From JBMNHG01 sp045627705 (GTDB lineage: Bacteria > Verrucomicrobiota > Kiritimatiellia > RFP12 > JBMNHG01): a stretch of DNA of 26,186 nucleotides. Numbering within the stretch: the stretch's first letter is position 1; each line of letters opens with the position of its first letter. The position numbers and the translations under genes are program-made. Below, piece by piece: positions 7,605-15,576 of this stretch. The stretch is from positions 1 through 26,186 of the forward strand of contig JAZQOE010000167.1 of assembly GCA_045627705.1 (NCBI GenBank). Direction: 5' to 3'. The notes under the pieces were generated by a model. It saw only the letters and a program-made list of their open reading frames with translations. It was not told the DNA's origin and made no database searches.

Positions 7605-10600
7605 GTCGTAGGCGACGATCGTGAGCGTCACCTGCGTGGAGTCGGTCTCGTCGAACGGGAAATCGCCGGTGATGATGACCGTGTTGACGCCCATGCCACC
7701 CGTGATCCGTAGCGATCCCGACGAAGCCGCCGCGCCAACTGGAATCATTCCATCACCCTGCCATGCGATTTCGCTTGTGCCGGATCCGAGCGGCGAATCA
7801 ACCTGGATGGAGATCGCCTGCGGGGCGACGGTATCCTCGAGCGCGATCGAAACAGGGATGTCGATGGTGTCGCCGGAACGCACGTTGATCGTGGTGGCGC
7901 CACCGATTGTGAGCGACATGTCGCCGAGGACGAAATCGTATGCCGCGGGAACCACTCCGGCGGGATCGGCGGCGTCGGCAAACGATATGCGCGCGTTGGC
8001 TGGGGCGTCGGCGGCGACGGCAACGACCAGTTCGTTCGTTGTCGTGGCATCGGCGAAGACGAGCGTCTCGGCGCCGGAGAGCCCTTCTCCGTATGCGACA
8101 GTCGCGGTCACGGGATACGACTCCGCAGGCGGATCGATCGAGACGGGAATGGTCGTCGGGCCGCCACGGAACGCGGAACCCTTGCCTGGAAGCGGGAGGT
8201 AGAACATCGGCGAAGCGGAAGCATGGAAGGCGGATTCGTAGCAGCCGATATCCGCGGCGGCCGTGCCATCGTCGTTGTTGTCTGCGATGCGCGCGCGACC
8301 GTCGAGATCAAACGCGGAGAGAATCGCGTCGGCCCTGGAGGCGTCGATCGCGGGCGAGTATGGACGCGGGCGGGCGTCGAACGCGGCATCGTCCCATGCG
8401 ACGGCGGTGTTCTCGAGGATCGGGTCCATGCCGGCCTTGACTGTGCCGAGGTCGATTTCCGTATAGCCGCCGCCCACATCGGTATTGTGGAGGATGCAGT
8501 TGGAAAGCCTCACCTTCGACGCGCCGCCGGCGGGAGTAAGCGGGCCCTCGTTTGCGAAGATGGAGTTGTAGAAGCAGTTTTCAAAATTGCTGTTGTCACC
8601 GGCGTAATAGCCCTTGGAATTGCCGACGAAGGTGCAGTTGCGGAAATACGGGACGAATCCATAGCCCCTCAACATCGCGACTGTCGGGGCGTTGCCGGCG
8701 AACAGGCAGCTTGTGAAGTGCAGGATGGAGTGGTCGCCCGCGATGATTTCGTTGCCGGTGTTGCCGAGGAACTGGCAGCGGTCCGCATTGAAGCGATTCT
8801 TCGATCCATGGTCGCCGATCTCGACCCAGATGCAGGATGAAGACTTCGAGTCGTGGATGTCATTGTTGGTCCGCGTGGTGTTTGTGCGGAAGACGCAGTT
8901 CGTGAGATTCCATGCGTACCACGAGGAGGGGAAGGTTGAAACCGCGGCGTAGTAAGACTTGTTGTTTTCGAAGAGGCAGTCAATGAGATTGACGCGGCGG
9001 TTGCCGGAGGTCGAAAGCGACGACTGCGTAGCGTAGGCCGCGGCGCGCCGCGCCATGTTCGTGAATACGCATCCCACGCCTTCGACATGGCTGTTCTCGC
9101 GCGCCCAGAAGCCGCCTGGGAGGTCATTGTTCGCGGTTGCCTGGGTGAAGGCGAGGTTCGTGAATACGCAGTCCGCATCGAAGATGTAGAGCGCGGCGTT
9201 CGAGCTGTTGCGGAGTGCGAGGCCGGAAAGGGCGCCGGTTTCACCGCTGGCGTATTCGATCACGTAATCCGCGCTGTCTTCGGCATCGAGGATCGTATCG
9301 TCCATCGACGCGCCATGCAGGAAGATGGAGCCTGGCCTGAGCGGGAAGACTTCGCCGGTCGCCGTCGGGGAATATGTGCCGGGAGCGATAATGATGGCGC
9401 CTACGGAGATGTTCGCGAGGGCCTTGGTAACCGAGCGGTAGGGGATTCCGCCTTCGAGGCCGGTCGCGATCGAGTCGTCGCCATTGACGGCATCGACACG
9501 CAGTACGCCGTCATGCGCGGTGATGGTAAGCGTGATCGTCGTAGAATCCGTTTCAAGGAATGTGCCCGAAGAAAGAGTGAGGTCGATGGTGTTGACGCCG
9601 TAACCCGCGATCACATGGAGGGCGCCGGGAGTCGAAGACGCATTGGCGGCGATGATGTTGTCGCCAATCCAGGAGATGGACGAGGTTCCGTCTCCGCTTG
9701 CGGTTCCAGCAGTGACCGTGATGGCCGTGGGCGTAACGGCTCCGGCGGTTGCGAGACCGACATGGATGTCGAGTTCGTCGTCTTGGAGTATGCTGAAGCG
9801 CTCGCCGCCGGCGGTGAGGTTGAGATCGGCGGCGTAGATATCGTATATGGCGGGAAGAATGCCGTATGCGCTGCTGCTTTCGGCGATCATGATGCGAAGT
9901 GCACCATCGGGGGCGTCGGAGGCAACGGTGAAGTTGAGGATCGCGGTGTCGGAGCCATCGTCGAACGAAAGCAACGTGTCGCCGGAGATGCCTTCGGGGT
10001 AGATGACCGACGCGGTGACGGGTCCGGTGATCGATGCGCCGGCGTCGATGGAGATTTCCAGCGAAATCGCCTGGCCGCGGATCGCGGACAATTTGCCAGG
10101 GACGGGAACCGAGAATGTCGGGGTCACTGCCGCGTGGAAGAGCGACTCGTAGCAGCCATAGTCGGCGACTGCGGAAGCATCGCCGTTGTTGTCCGCCACG
10201 CGCGCGTTGCCATCGAGGTCAAGCGTGCCGATAACCTGCGCCGCCGCCGAAGCGTCGATCGCGGGAGAGTAGGAACGCGGATGCGCGTCGAAGGCGGGGT
10301 CGGTATAAGGAACGGAGATATTCTCGAGTATCGGGTCGTCGGTGATGTACTTCGAGACCGCGTTCACTCCGAGGCCCGGCGTGCAGTTGTAAACTATTGA
10401 GTCGTAGATCTTGAGGTTGTCGGCATTGCCCGCCCAGCCAATGGAAACCTGAAGCTGGTCGATATTTGCGAGGATGGAGTTGCGGATGGTCGTGACGGCG
10501 TTGCGTCCGGCAAGGCCGCCGATGCCGCCCGCCGTACCGATGATCGTGCAGTTGCGGATATCGGGGGTGTTCGCATGGCCGCCGAAATGGTAGCCGGTGA

Positions 10601-11558
10601 CCGCATTCTGCGCGACAAGCGAATTCGTGATGCGGAAGGAGTTCACGTTGTTCACGCCGAAAAGCGAACGGCCCGAATTTCCAAGGAACCAGCAGCGATC
10701 GAAGGTGAAGTTTGTCTTGCTCTTTGCATTGGAATTGCCGCGCGTCCAAAGGACGGCGCCGCCGTATGCGTCATGCTGGGTACCGGTGTTCGTCTGGCTG
10801 TTGTTGCGGAAGGTAGTGCGGGCGCAATCGACGACCACCTTGCAACCCTTGCCTTCGACAAAGTTTCCGAACTTCACCGTATTGTCTGCGACAAGGCAAT
10901 CGTAGAGCTTCAGCGTGAACGTGTCGGTGTTCGGTGTATTCCAATCCAATAGCTGGACATCACGGTTCATGCCGATGAAGTCGCAGCCCTGGAAGATCAT
11001 CGTGCTCATGTACTGGCAGCGGACCGAGCCGACGGAGAATTTCTGCGCGCTATTGTAATCGCCAGTGCCACTGCGGGCAGTCGATTGGGTGAACAGGACG
11101 TTCGTCGCGGCGATGTTCGCGGTATTCATTTCGACGAGCGCGTCGGTGGAGTCGCGCAGCACGCAATCCGAAATCGAGAACGAAACGCCGCTCGAGACAT
11201 TGAAGAGGTTTGCGGTTGAATTGTCGCCGGATACCACGCGGGCCGAACGATCGATATCGCCATTTGTAGGCGACCATCCGACAATCGTGAGGTCTGCGTT
11301 TATGGCGATCGGGAAGCTTTCATCCGCGGAAGTGTCGTAGAAACCCTCGTCGAGATAAATCGTATCGCCGGCCCCGGCCTGCGACACAGCCTTGGTGATC
11401 GTGCGGAAGGGCGCCACGGCGGAACCGCCATTGGCATCATCGCCCAAGCCTGAAACATAGTAGTCTGCTGCCGATGCGCTTGAAACCGCGAACGACGCGA
11501 CAGTGGAAAGGGCGACGAAGCAACGCTTCGCCACTCGCGCAATGCTGGACATTGTCAT
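6207..11558 (-). CDS. Giant secreted right-handed beta-helix protein with three homologous modules
   Basis: About 1,783 aa from the ATG at 11558 (ACAGGATA just upstream); a second ATG at 11552 has better spacing from AGGA. The frame stays open upstream to 11765, but that extension is basic, low in secretory character and precedes the signal peptide, so it is not used. Residues 1-~30 (SIARVAKRCFVALSTVASFA, then VSSASA) are a signal peptide. Three modules follow (from residues ~31, ~682 and ~1318). Each opens with a DUF1565-like 'DxxNGxD...PFRTITKAV...GDTIYLxxGxY' and continues with beta-helix rungs marked by NC-x-F/I motifs. Each closes with an 'S/PAxDA...DLxGNxRV...xxDxGCYE' signature of the choice-of-anchor Q type. 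Modules 1 and 2 also carry a ~300-aa beta-sandwich linker; module 3 ends soon after GCYEC. There is no PEP-CTERM or LPXTG-like tail, so how it is held is unclear. A surface polysaccharide-binding or lyase-like role is inferred from the fold. Confidence 0.8.
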   Translation of the reverse strand: MTMSSIARVAKRCFVALSTVASFAVSSASAADYYVSGLGDDANGGSAVAPFRTITKAVSQAGAGDTIYLDEGFYDTSADESFPIAINADLTIVGWSPTNGDIDRSARVVSGDNSTANLFNVSSGVSFSISDCVLRDSTDALVEMNTANIAATNVLFTQSTARSGTGDYNSAQKFSVGSVRCQYMSTMIFQGCDFIGMNRDVQLLDWNTPNTDTFTLKLYDCLVADNTVKFGNFVEGKGCKVVVDCARTTFRNNSQTNTGTQHDAYGGAVLWTRGNSNAKSKTNFTFDRCWFLGNSGRSLFGVNNVNSFRITNSLVAQNAVTGYHFGGHANTPDIRNCTIIGTAGGIGGLAGRNAVTTIRNSILANIDQLQVSIGWAGNADNLKIYDSIVYNCTPGLGVNAVSKYITDDPILENISVPYTDPAFDAHPRSYSPAIDASAAAQVIGTLDLDGNARVADNNGDASAVADYGCYESLFHAAVTPTFSVPVPGKLSAIRGQAISLEISIDAGASITGPVTASVIYPEGISGDTLLSFDDGSDTAILNFTVASDAPDGALRIMIAESSSAYGILPAIYDIYAADLNLTAGGERFSILQDDELDIHVGLATAGAVTPTAITVTAGTASGDGTSSISWIGDNIIAANASSTPGALHVIAGYGVNTIDLTLSSGTFLETDSTTITLTITAHDGVLRVDAVNGDDSIATGLEGGIPYRSVTKALANISVGAIIIAPGTYSPTATGEVFPLRPGSIFLHGASMDDTILDAEDSADYVIEYASGETGALSGLALRNSSNAALYIFDADCVFTNLAFTQATANNDLPGGFWARENSHVEGVGCVFTNMARRAAAYATQSSLSTSGNRRVNLIDCLFENNKSYYAAVSTFPSSWYAWNLTNCVFRTNTTRTNNDIHDSKSSSCIWVEIGDHGSKNRFNADRCQFLGNTGNEIIAGDHSILHFTSCLFAGNAPTVAMLRGYGFVPYFRNCTFVGNSKGYYAGDNSNFENCFYNSIFANEGPLTPAGGASKVRLSNCILHNTDVGGGYTEIDLGTVKAGMDPILENTAVAWDDAAFDARPRPYSPAIDASRADAILSAFDLDGRARIADNNDDGTAAADIGCYESAFHASASPMFYLPLPGKGSAFRGGPTTIPVSIDPPAESYPVTATVAYGEGLSGAETLVFADATTTNELVVAVAADAPANARISFADAADPAGVVPAAYDFVLGDMSLTIGGATTINVRSGDTIDIPVSIALEDTVAPQAISIQVDSPLGSGTSEIAWQGDGMIPVGAAASSGSLRITGGMGVNTVIITGDFPFDETDSTQVTLTIVAYDGALYADPVNGSDETGTGLADAPFQSITHTVSVLSKGDEVRALPGTYTEENGEIFPIEPYGVAIRGWDGEGYADPAAVVIDGTNGVLTLVNYGYGDGAYTGFVANVTLCESKEALLVADSCEVIVSNCVFTQSVASSPLFTQAAAGGIQAKDSCQLHVRDCVFDGIRRLAAVHGTSSNQQRNGGLIDIADTLFTNCVSSMGAVGASRACPVFRISRCAFVDNDTPAWETSGGNYDTRPGFVHDALAGSAIYFYGSGANTQNRIPEATIDRCVFLGNKGNVLVGVEYMDKDLILSNCLFADNAPRYGMFGGYSFVPSFANCTFVRNTGNYASRHTESKIRNSIFYRDGALVRRFEGAPHNEIGTASLANCIVFDTPDGESDRVSFADEPIREDPRLRKVGTAEEPILWDNPAFDASISPSSPAKDAANSAYVVGEFDLVGNPRVLFKGADIGCYECISSSGTLLFLR
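7605..9511 (-). repeat. Beta-helix module 2 of the giant protein
   Basis: The second internal repeat unit, about 635 aa, opens with VLRVDAVNGDDS and YRSVTKALAN. It closes with DLDGRARIADNND...IGCYES (near 8230-8310), followed by a linker homologous to that of module 1 (compare SGAETLVFADATT with SGDTLLSFDDGSD). Confidence 0.65.
9512..11465 (-). repeat. Beta-helix module 1 of the giant protein
   Basis: The first internal repeat unit, about 650 aa, opens with DYYVSGLGDDANGG and the PFRTITKAV block. It has roughly ten NC-x-F/I rungs, then the closing DLDGNARVADNNG...YGCYES signature near 10140-10230, then a beta-sandwich linker ending near 9512. Confidence 0.65.
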
Positions 11559-11636
11559 TATCCTGTTTCCCCTTTGTAGCCAGATGGAACCGAACCTCGT
11601 CCCATAGAGGCCGATTCGACATCTTAAGATAGTGGC

Positions 11637-11665
11637 ATGATTGCAGTTACAAGACAAAATGTCAA
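11637..11665 (-). promoter_or_regulatory. Promoter of the giant beta-helix gene
   Basis: On the minus strand a consensus TTGACA (11665-11660) is followed after 17 bp by AATCAT (11642-11637; 4/6). The expected start is near 11630, giving a leader of about 72 nt to the ATG at 11558. The region is shared with the divergent fabZ operon. Confidence 0.45.
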
Positions 11666-11732
11666 GCCGATTCGCGTGTTCGTGCGGCATGGTATTCCGC
11701 CGCCGCGAACATGCGTCGCCCTTCCTCGAACC

Positions 11733-11761
11733 TTGCCGTTTCCCGATGCCTTTGATACGAT
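11733..11761 (+). promoter_or_regulatory. Candidate promoter of fabZ-etfB-etfA
   Basis: TTGCCG (11733-11738; 4/6), 17 bp, TACGAT (11756-11761; 4/6). The expected start is near 11768, 18-24 nt before the two possible fabZ starts. The match is modest; its spacing and position are the main support. Confidence 0.35.
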
Positions 11762-11785
11762 GCATGAATCAACGTCTGGACATGC

Positions 11786-12232
11786 GTGGCAATGAAAGAA
11801 GTCGAGCAATATCTTCCGCACAGGGATCCGTTCCTGTTCGTGGACACCTTCACAGTGGTCGATCCGACACACTATGCCGGCACATTCCGCTTTGATCCCG
11901 GAAATCCTGTTTTCAATGGGCATTTCCCCAAGTTCCCCGTCGTTCCCGGCGTGCTGATGATCGAGTGCATGGCGCAATGCGGAGGCGCAGGCGCGATGAA
12001 GGCCGGCGGCATCAAGACGAACCAGTCCATCCTCCTCGCTTCCATAAATTCCGCCAAATTCCGTCGAATGGTCTTGCCCGGCGATGAAATCACCTTTGAA
12101 ATCGAGACCGTCAAGGTCTCGCACCGCATGCTCCGCCAGCGCGGCAAGGCGCTTGTCGATGGCATTGTTGCCGCAGAGGCCGAATGGGTCTGCATGGTCG
12201 GGAAAATCCCTGAGCAGCCCGCCGCGAAATGA
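11786..12232 (+). CDS. fabZ: 3-hydroxyacyl-[acyl-carrier-protein] dehydratase FabZ
   Basis: A hot-dog-fold dehydratase of 146-148 aa, the usual FabZ length. It removes water from 3-hydroxyacyl-ACP in each elongation cycle of type II fatty acid synthesis, in the cytoplasm. The signature motifs are complete: LPHRDPFLFVD near the N-terminus, then FNGHFPKFPVVPGVLMIECM, with catalytic His44 and Glu58 (counted from the ATG at 11792). The GTG at 11786 gives two more residues; the ATG at 11792 starts MKEVEQYLPHR, which fits family N-termini better. Neither has a strong Shine-Dalgarno. The stop codon overlaps an ATG of the etfB frame (ATGA at 12229-12232), so the genes are one transcription unit. The pairing with electron-transfer flavoprotein genes is unusual; FabZ genes more often sit near lpx or other fab genes. 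Confidence 0.93.
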   Translation: MAMKEVEQYLPHRDPFLFVDTFTVVDPTHYAGTFRFDPGNPVFNGHFPKFPVVPGVLMIECMAQCGGAGAMKAGGIKTNQSILLASINSAKFRRMVLPGDEITFEIETVKVSHRMLRQRGKALVDGIVAAEAEWVCMVGKIPEQPAAK

Positions 12233-12243
12233 GGACGCCCACC

Positions 12244-13152
12244 ATGCCCTACAACTGCGTCGTTTGCGTAAAACAGGTGCCGGACACCACCCGTATCACC
12301 GGCGAAGCCATGAAGGCGGACGGCACCGTGAACCGTGCCGCGCTTCCCGCGATCTTCAATCCCGACGATATGAATGCGCTCGAAGAGGCGCTTAAAGTGC
12401 GCGATGCGCATGGCGGCACGGTGACAGTCCTCACAATGGGTCTTCCCGCCGCGTGCGCGATACTTCGCGAGTCGCTTTGCATGGGCGCCGATCGCGCGGT
12501 GCTGGTGACCGACCGCCGCGCCGCCGCGTCAGACACCCTTGCGACAAGCTACATCCTTTCCTGCGCCGTCGCGAAGCTTTCGCCCGACCTCGTATTCTGC
12601 GGCCGCCAGGCGATAGATGGCGACACTGCGCAAACCGGTCCGCAGATCGCCGAGAAACTCGGCTTCACACCTGTCACATGCCTCGAGTCGCTTTCGATTG
12701 TCGATGGCGTCGCCCACGCGCGGCGCAATGTCGGCAACGGCCACGAAATCGTGGCGGCGCGTCTCCCGGCGCTTTTCACGGTTGTCGATTCCGCGAACAA
12801 GCCGCGTCCAAAAGCGGCGCGCCGCATTTTCAAGTTCAAGAAAGCGCGCGCCCCGGTCGAAATCGCGAAGGAGGTCGCCGATGCCATGCCAGGCGCAGAC
12901 GCCGCTGCGCGCGATGCGGAAAGCGCGGCGCGCCGCGAATCGCTTGCGTCCCGCGGGCTGCTGATCGACCAGTGGAACCTGGACGATATCGGCGCCGACA
13001 TTTCGCGTTGCGGCGCCGCTGGCAGCCCGACGAAGGTCAACCGCATCCAGTCGATCGTGCTTGCGGGCGGTGACTACAAGGAATTTACGCCGGACGCGGC
13101 GGGCGTGAAATCGCTGGTGGATGAACTTGTCGCCGAGCACACCATCGGATGA
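12244..13152 (+). CDS. etfB: Electron transfer flavoprotein beta subunit
   Basis: About 302 aa. EtfB pairs with EtfA, binds AMP (or a second FAD in bifurcating types) and relays electrons from acyl-CoA dehydrogenases and similar enzymes. It has the family start CVVCVKQVPDTTRIT, the NPDDMNALEEALKVRD helix, and the FCGRQAIDGDTAQTGPQIAE block of the nucleotide-binding core. The later block SANKPRPKAARRIFKFKK corresponds to the conserved 'KP+xP...R' segment, and GSPTKVNRIQS to the conserved C-terminal 'G..PT+V' arm that contacts the partner. The ATG at 12244 has GAGGA eight bases upstream; the ATG at 12229 overlaps the fabZ stop and adds MRTPT, and is less likely. Two in-frame copies of the GCGGCGCGCCGC palindrome encode AARR here (12814 and 12925). 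Whether it is a bifurcating type cannot be decided by eye. Confidence 0.9.
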   Translation: MPYNCVVCVKQVPDTTRITGEAMKADGTVNRAALPAIFNPDDMNALEEALKVRDAHGGTVTVLTMGLPAACAILRESLCMGADRAVLVTDRRAAASDTLATSYILSCAVAKLSPDLVFCGRQAIDGDTAQTGPQIAEKLGFTPVTCLESLSIVDGVAHARRNVGNGHEIVAARLPALFTVVDSANKPRPKAARRIFKFKKARAPVEIAKEVADAMPGADAAARDAESAARRESLASRGLLIDQWNLDDIGADISRCGAAGSPTKVNRIQSIVLAGGDYKEFTPDAAGVKSLVDELVAEHTIG

Positions 13153-13170
13153 CCACACGGGGCGGATGCC

Positions 13171-14190
13171 ATGATTGAAGTCAATCGCAAGGGCGAAGTG
13201 TGGGTCTTCGCCGAACAGGAAAACGGCGCGCTCGCCGATGTCTCGCTTGAGTTGCTCGGAAAGGGGCGCGAACTGTCCGACCGTCTTGGCGCAAGGCTTG
13301 GCGCCGTGTTGCTCGGCAGCGGGGTGCAACCGCTTTCGCAGCGTCTGGCCGCATTTGGCGCCGATGTCGTGCATCTGGCGGACTCCCCGGCGCTTGCCCG
13401 CTACCAGACCTCTTCATACGCGCAAGTCGTGTGTTCGCTCATCGAGGAACGCAAGCCGCAGATATTCTTGTTCGGTGCGACCCCGATCGGACGCGATCTG
13501 GCGCCGTTCATCGCGTCGCGCATGCGCTGCGGCCTCACCGCGGATTGCACCGACCTTCAGATTGGCGAATACACCGATGCGAAAACAGGCGAGGCTTTTT
13601 CGGATTTGCTCCTGCAGATTCGGCCCGCGTTCGGTGGCAACATCATCGCGACTATTGTCAACCCGCGCAACTGGCCGCAAATGGCGACAGTGCGCGAGGG
13701 CGTCATGAAGATGCCCGCGGAAAACGCGGCGCGCCGCGCGGAGATCGCGCCATTTGCGCCAGCGATCGACGCGGCCGCGCTTCCTGTCGAGGTGATTGAA
13801 TCCGTGCGCCGTGCGCGCAAGGTGAACCTGAAGGCGGCGCGAATAATCGTCGCAGGCGGCGCCGGCGTCGGGAGCCGCGAAAACTTCAGGCTCGTCGAGC
13901 AACTCGCGCAGGTGCTTGGCGGCGCAGTTGGCGCAAGCCGTGCGGCGGTTGATCTTGGTTTCGCCGATGCGGACCGGCAGATTGGGCAGACGGGCGTTAC
14001 AGTGCGTCCGGCGCTCTACATCGCATGCGGCATTTCGGGGGCGATCCAGCATCGTGCCGGAATGCAGGAATCCGCGAAGATCATCGCGATCAACACCGAC
14101 CGCGATGCGCCGATCTTCGGCGTCGCGCACTATGGGATCGTGGGCGATCTCGCCGAAATCATCCCGCAGTTCATCAAGGCGCTGAGGTGA
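13171..14190 (+). CDS. etfA: Electron transfer flavoprotein alpha subunit
   Basis: 339 aa, normal for EtfA. The N-terminal half (residues 1-~210) is the ETF domain shared with EtfB, including FLFGATPIGRDLAPFIASRM and GLTADCTDLQI. The C-terminal FAD domain is intact: IIVAGGAGVGSRENFRLVEQ, then GASRAAVDLGF, then RQIGQTGVTVRPALYIACGI and SGAIQHRAGMQES. The last motif, AINTDRDAPIFGVAHYGIVG, is followed by DLAEIIPQ. It lies 18 bp after etfB with GGCGGA before the ATG. An in-frame GCGGCGCGCCGC lies at 13726. No acyl-CoA dehydrogenase, ETF:quinone oxidoreductase or FixC-like gene is in view, so the electron donor and acceptor are unknown. Confidence 0.95.
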   Translation: MIEVNRKGEVWVFAEQENGALADVSLELLGKGRELSDRLGARLGAVLLGSGVQPLSQRLAAFGADVVHLADSPALARYQTSSYAQVVCSLIEERKPQIFLFGATPIGRDLAPFIASRMRCGLTADCTDLQIGEYTDAKTGEAFSDLLLQIRPAFGGNIIATIVNPRNWPQMATVREGVMKMPAENAARRAEIAPFAPAIDAAALPVEVIESVRRARKVNLKAARIIVAGGAGVGSRENFRLVEQLAQVLGGAVGASRAAVDLGFADADRQIGQTGVTVRPALYIACGISGAIQHRAGMQESAKIIAINTDRDAPIFGVAHYGIVGDLAEIIPQFIKALR

Positions 14191-14373
14191 TGATGCCGTT
14201 TTCGGCGGTGCGTTGGCGAGGCTGCCGGGGCAGCCGGAGTCAGGGCGATTCAACCCAAACCGCCGCGGCGGGCGAGAGGCGCCCGCCCTACCGTCTTGTC
14301 GGGCGAATGTGGTAAAGGGGGTAGGGCGGTTTGCCCCAAACCGCCGCAATGCGCTTCAGGAATTTGCCGGGTG
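14191..14373. repeat. Repeat-rich intergenic region between convergent etfA and dxr
   Basis: 183 bp without a gene hold several nested elements. A GGCTGCC/GGCAGCC hairpin lies at 14220-14235. GGCGGGCG/CGCCCGCC (14267-14274, 14280-14287) has a 5-nt loop. CCGCCCTACC (14283-14292) is inverted relative to GGTAGGGCGG (14320-14329). GGCGGTTTG/CAAACCGCC (14325-14333, 14337-14345) is a perfect 9-bp stem with a CCC loop. The 13-mer CCCAAACCGCCGC is directly repeated at 14254 and 14335. It could be a bidirectional terminator region built from a dispersed intergenic repeat of REP type. No T run is adjacent to any stem. Confidence 0.55.
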
Positions 14374-15576
14374 CTAGTGAAGCAGCGAGGAGGCTTCGCC
14401 GCGTGCCCAGGAATCGGCGGCGAAGATCGCATCGAGATCGGGCGTGGCGGATCCGACTTGTGCGCGGTCCATTACGGCGCCGACAAGTTTCCAGATTCCC
14501 GAGAATGGAATGCGTTCGGAAAGGAATGCCTCGACCGCGATTTCGTTCGCGGCGTTCATCACCGTTGGCAGCAATCCGCCGACTGACGCGGCGCACCGTG
14601 CGAGACGCAGGCAGGTGAAGCGTTCTTCGTCGGGCGACGAAAAGTGCAGTTGCGCGACTTTGGCGAGATCGAGCGAAGGAAGATCCGCCGGCACTCTCTT
14701 CGGCCAGTTCATCGCGACATTGATCGCGTGGCGCATGTCGGTGGGCGCAAGTTGCGCGAGGGTCGATCCATCGATGAATTCCACGAGTGAATGGACGATG
14801 CTTTCGGGATGGACAAGCACGTCGATGCGGTCGATTGGAAGGTCGAAAAGCCAACGCGCCTCTAGGAGTTCGAGGCCCTTGTTCATCATCGTCGCCGAGT
14901 CGATCGTGACCTTGCGGCCCATCGACCAGCGTGGATGGTTGAGCGCCTGGGCGGCGGTGACGCGGTCGAAATCGATTTCAGGCTTGGCCGCGAAAGGGCC
15001 GCCAGAAGCGGTCACGATGAGACGCTTCACATTATCCTCGGCGCGATGTGCGCCGGGGTCCGTGCGTACGCATGCGGGAAGCGCTGGCCCGGCGCAAAGA
15101 CACTGGAAGATCGCGCTGTGTTCGCTATCGACGGGCGTGATGCGCACGCCGGCCTTCGCGCGAGCGGCCATCACGGGAGCACCTGCGGCGACAAGAGTTT
15201 CCTTCGTGGCGAGCGCGATATCGCGGCGCGCCGCGATCGCGGAAAGGACCGGGCGAAGTCCGGCCATGCCGACGAGCGCGCAGAGTACTAGCGTATCGCT
15301 TCCCGTATCGCCGCCGCCCGCGAGTTCTTCCACGCCTTCGGGACCCGCGAGCACTTCGATATCGGCGGGGGCTTCGCGGCGCGCCGTTTTTGCGGCCTCC
15401 TGGTCGCCCACCGCGATGCGCCTTACGTTGAACTGCCTGGCCTGCTCGAGCAGACGCGCGACATTGCGGTTTGCGGCGAGGCCGACGATTTCAAAGCGCC
15501 CTGGTTCCGCGGCGGCCACGCGCAGCGCGTTCTCGCCGATGGAGCCTGTCGAACCGAGTACGATCAACGGCCTCAT
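14374..15576 (-). CDS. dxr: 1-deoxy-D-xylulose 5-phosphate reductoisomerase
   Basis: 400 aa. It converts DXP to 2-C-methyl-D-erythritol 4-phosphate with NADPH and a divalent metal, the committed step of the MEP isoprenoid pathway. The NADPH loop GSTGSIG is at residues 8-14. The metal and active-site residues are in place: ATKETLVAAG (K125), VDSEHSAIFQ (D150, S151, E152), TASGGPF (S191), and NHPRWSMGRKVTIDSATMMN (H214) running into KGLE (K233, E236). Later come LVHPESIVHSLVEF and VMNAANEIAVEAF. The ATG at 15576 overlaps the cdsA stop (ATGA), so translation is probably coupled; the frame is open further upstream but only as a shadow of cdsA. A GCGGCGCGCCGC palindrome encodes AARR at 15223-15234. 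It is the last gene of the lipid-carrier operon. Confidence 0.96.
   Translation of the reverse strand: MRPLIVLGSTGSIGENALRVAAAEPGRFEIVGLAANRNVARLLEQARQFNVRRIAVGDQEAAKTARREAPADIEVLAGPEGVEELAGGGDTGSDTLVLCALVGMAGLRPVLSAIAARRDIALATKETLVAAGAPVMAARAKAGVRITPVDSEHSAIFQCLCAGPALPACVRTDPGAHRAEDNVKRLIVTASGGPFAAKPEIDFDRVTAAQALNHPRWSMGRKVTIDSATMMNKGLELLEARWLFDLPIDRIDVLVHPESIVHSLVEFIDGSTLAQLAPTDMRHAINVAMNWPKRVPADLPSLDLAKVAQLHFSSPDEERFTCLRLARCAASVGGLLPTVMNAANEIAVEAFLSERIPFSGIWKLVGAVMDRAQVGSATPDLDAIFAADSWARGEASSLLH

Noticed and set aside
9087..10400. 437-codon plus-strand open frame inside the giant gene
   Set aside because: It is antisense to well-defined beta-helix repeats; its own sequence is low-complexity Gly/Asp/Arg/Val with no domain.
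6207..11558. Possible CRISPR or tandem DNA repeats because of recurring short phrases
   Set aside because: Recurring phrases such as GCAGTT..G.GAA are the coding of NC-x-F beta-helix rungs; spacing is irregular and there is no conserved repeat-spacer structure.
11559..11765. 69-residue upstream extension of the giant beta-helix protein
   Set aside because: It would place a basic, Cys-rich stretch before the signal peptide and cover the promoter; a Shine-Dalgarno-like AGGA precedes the ATG pair at 11558/11552.
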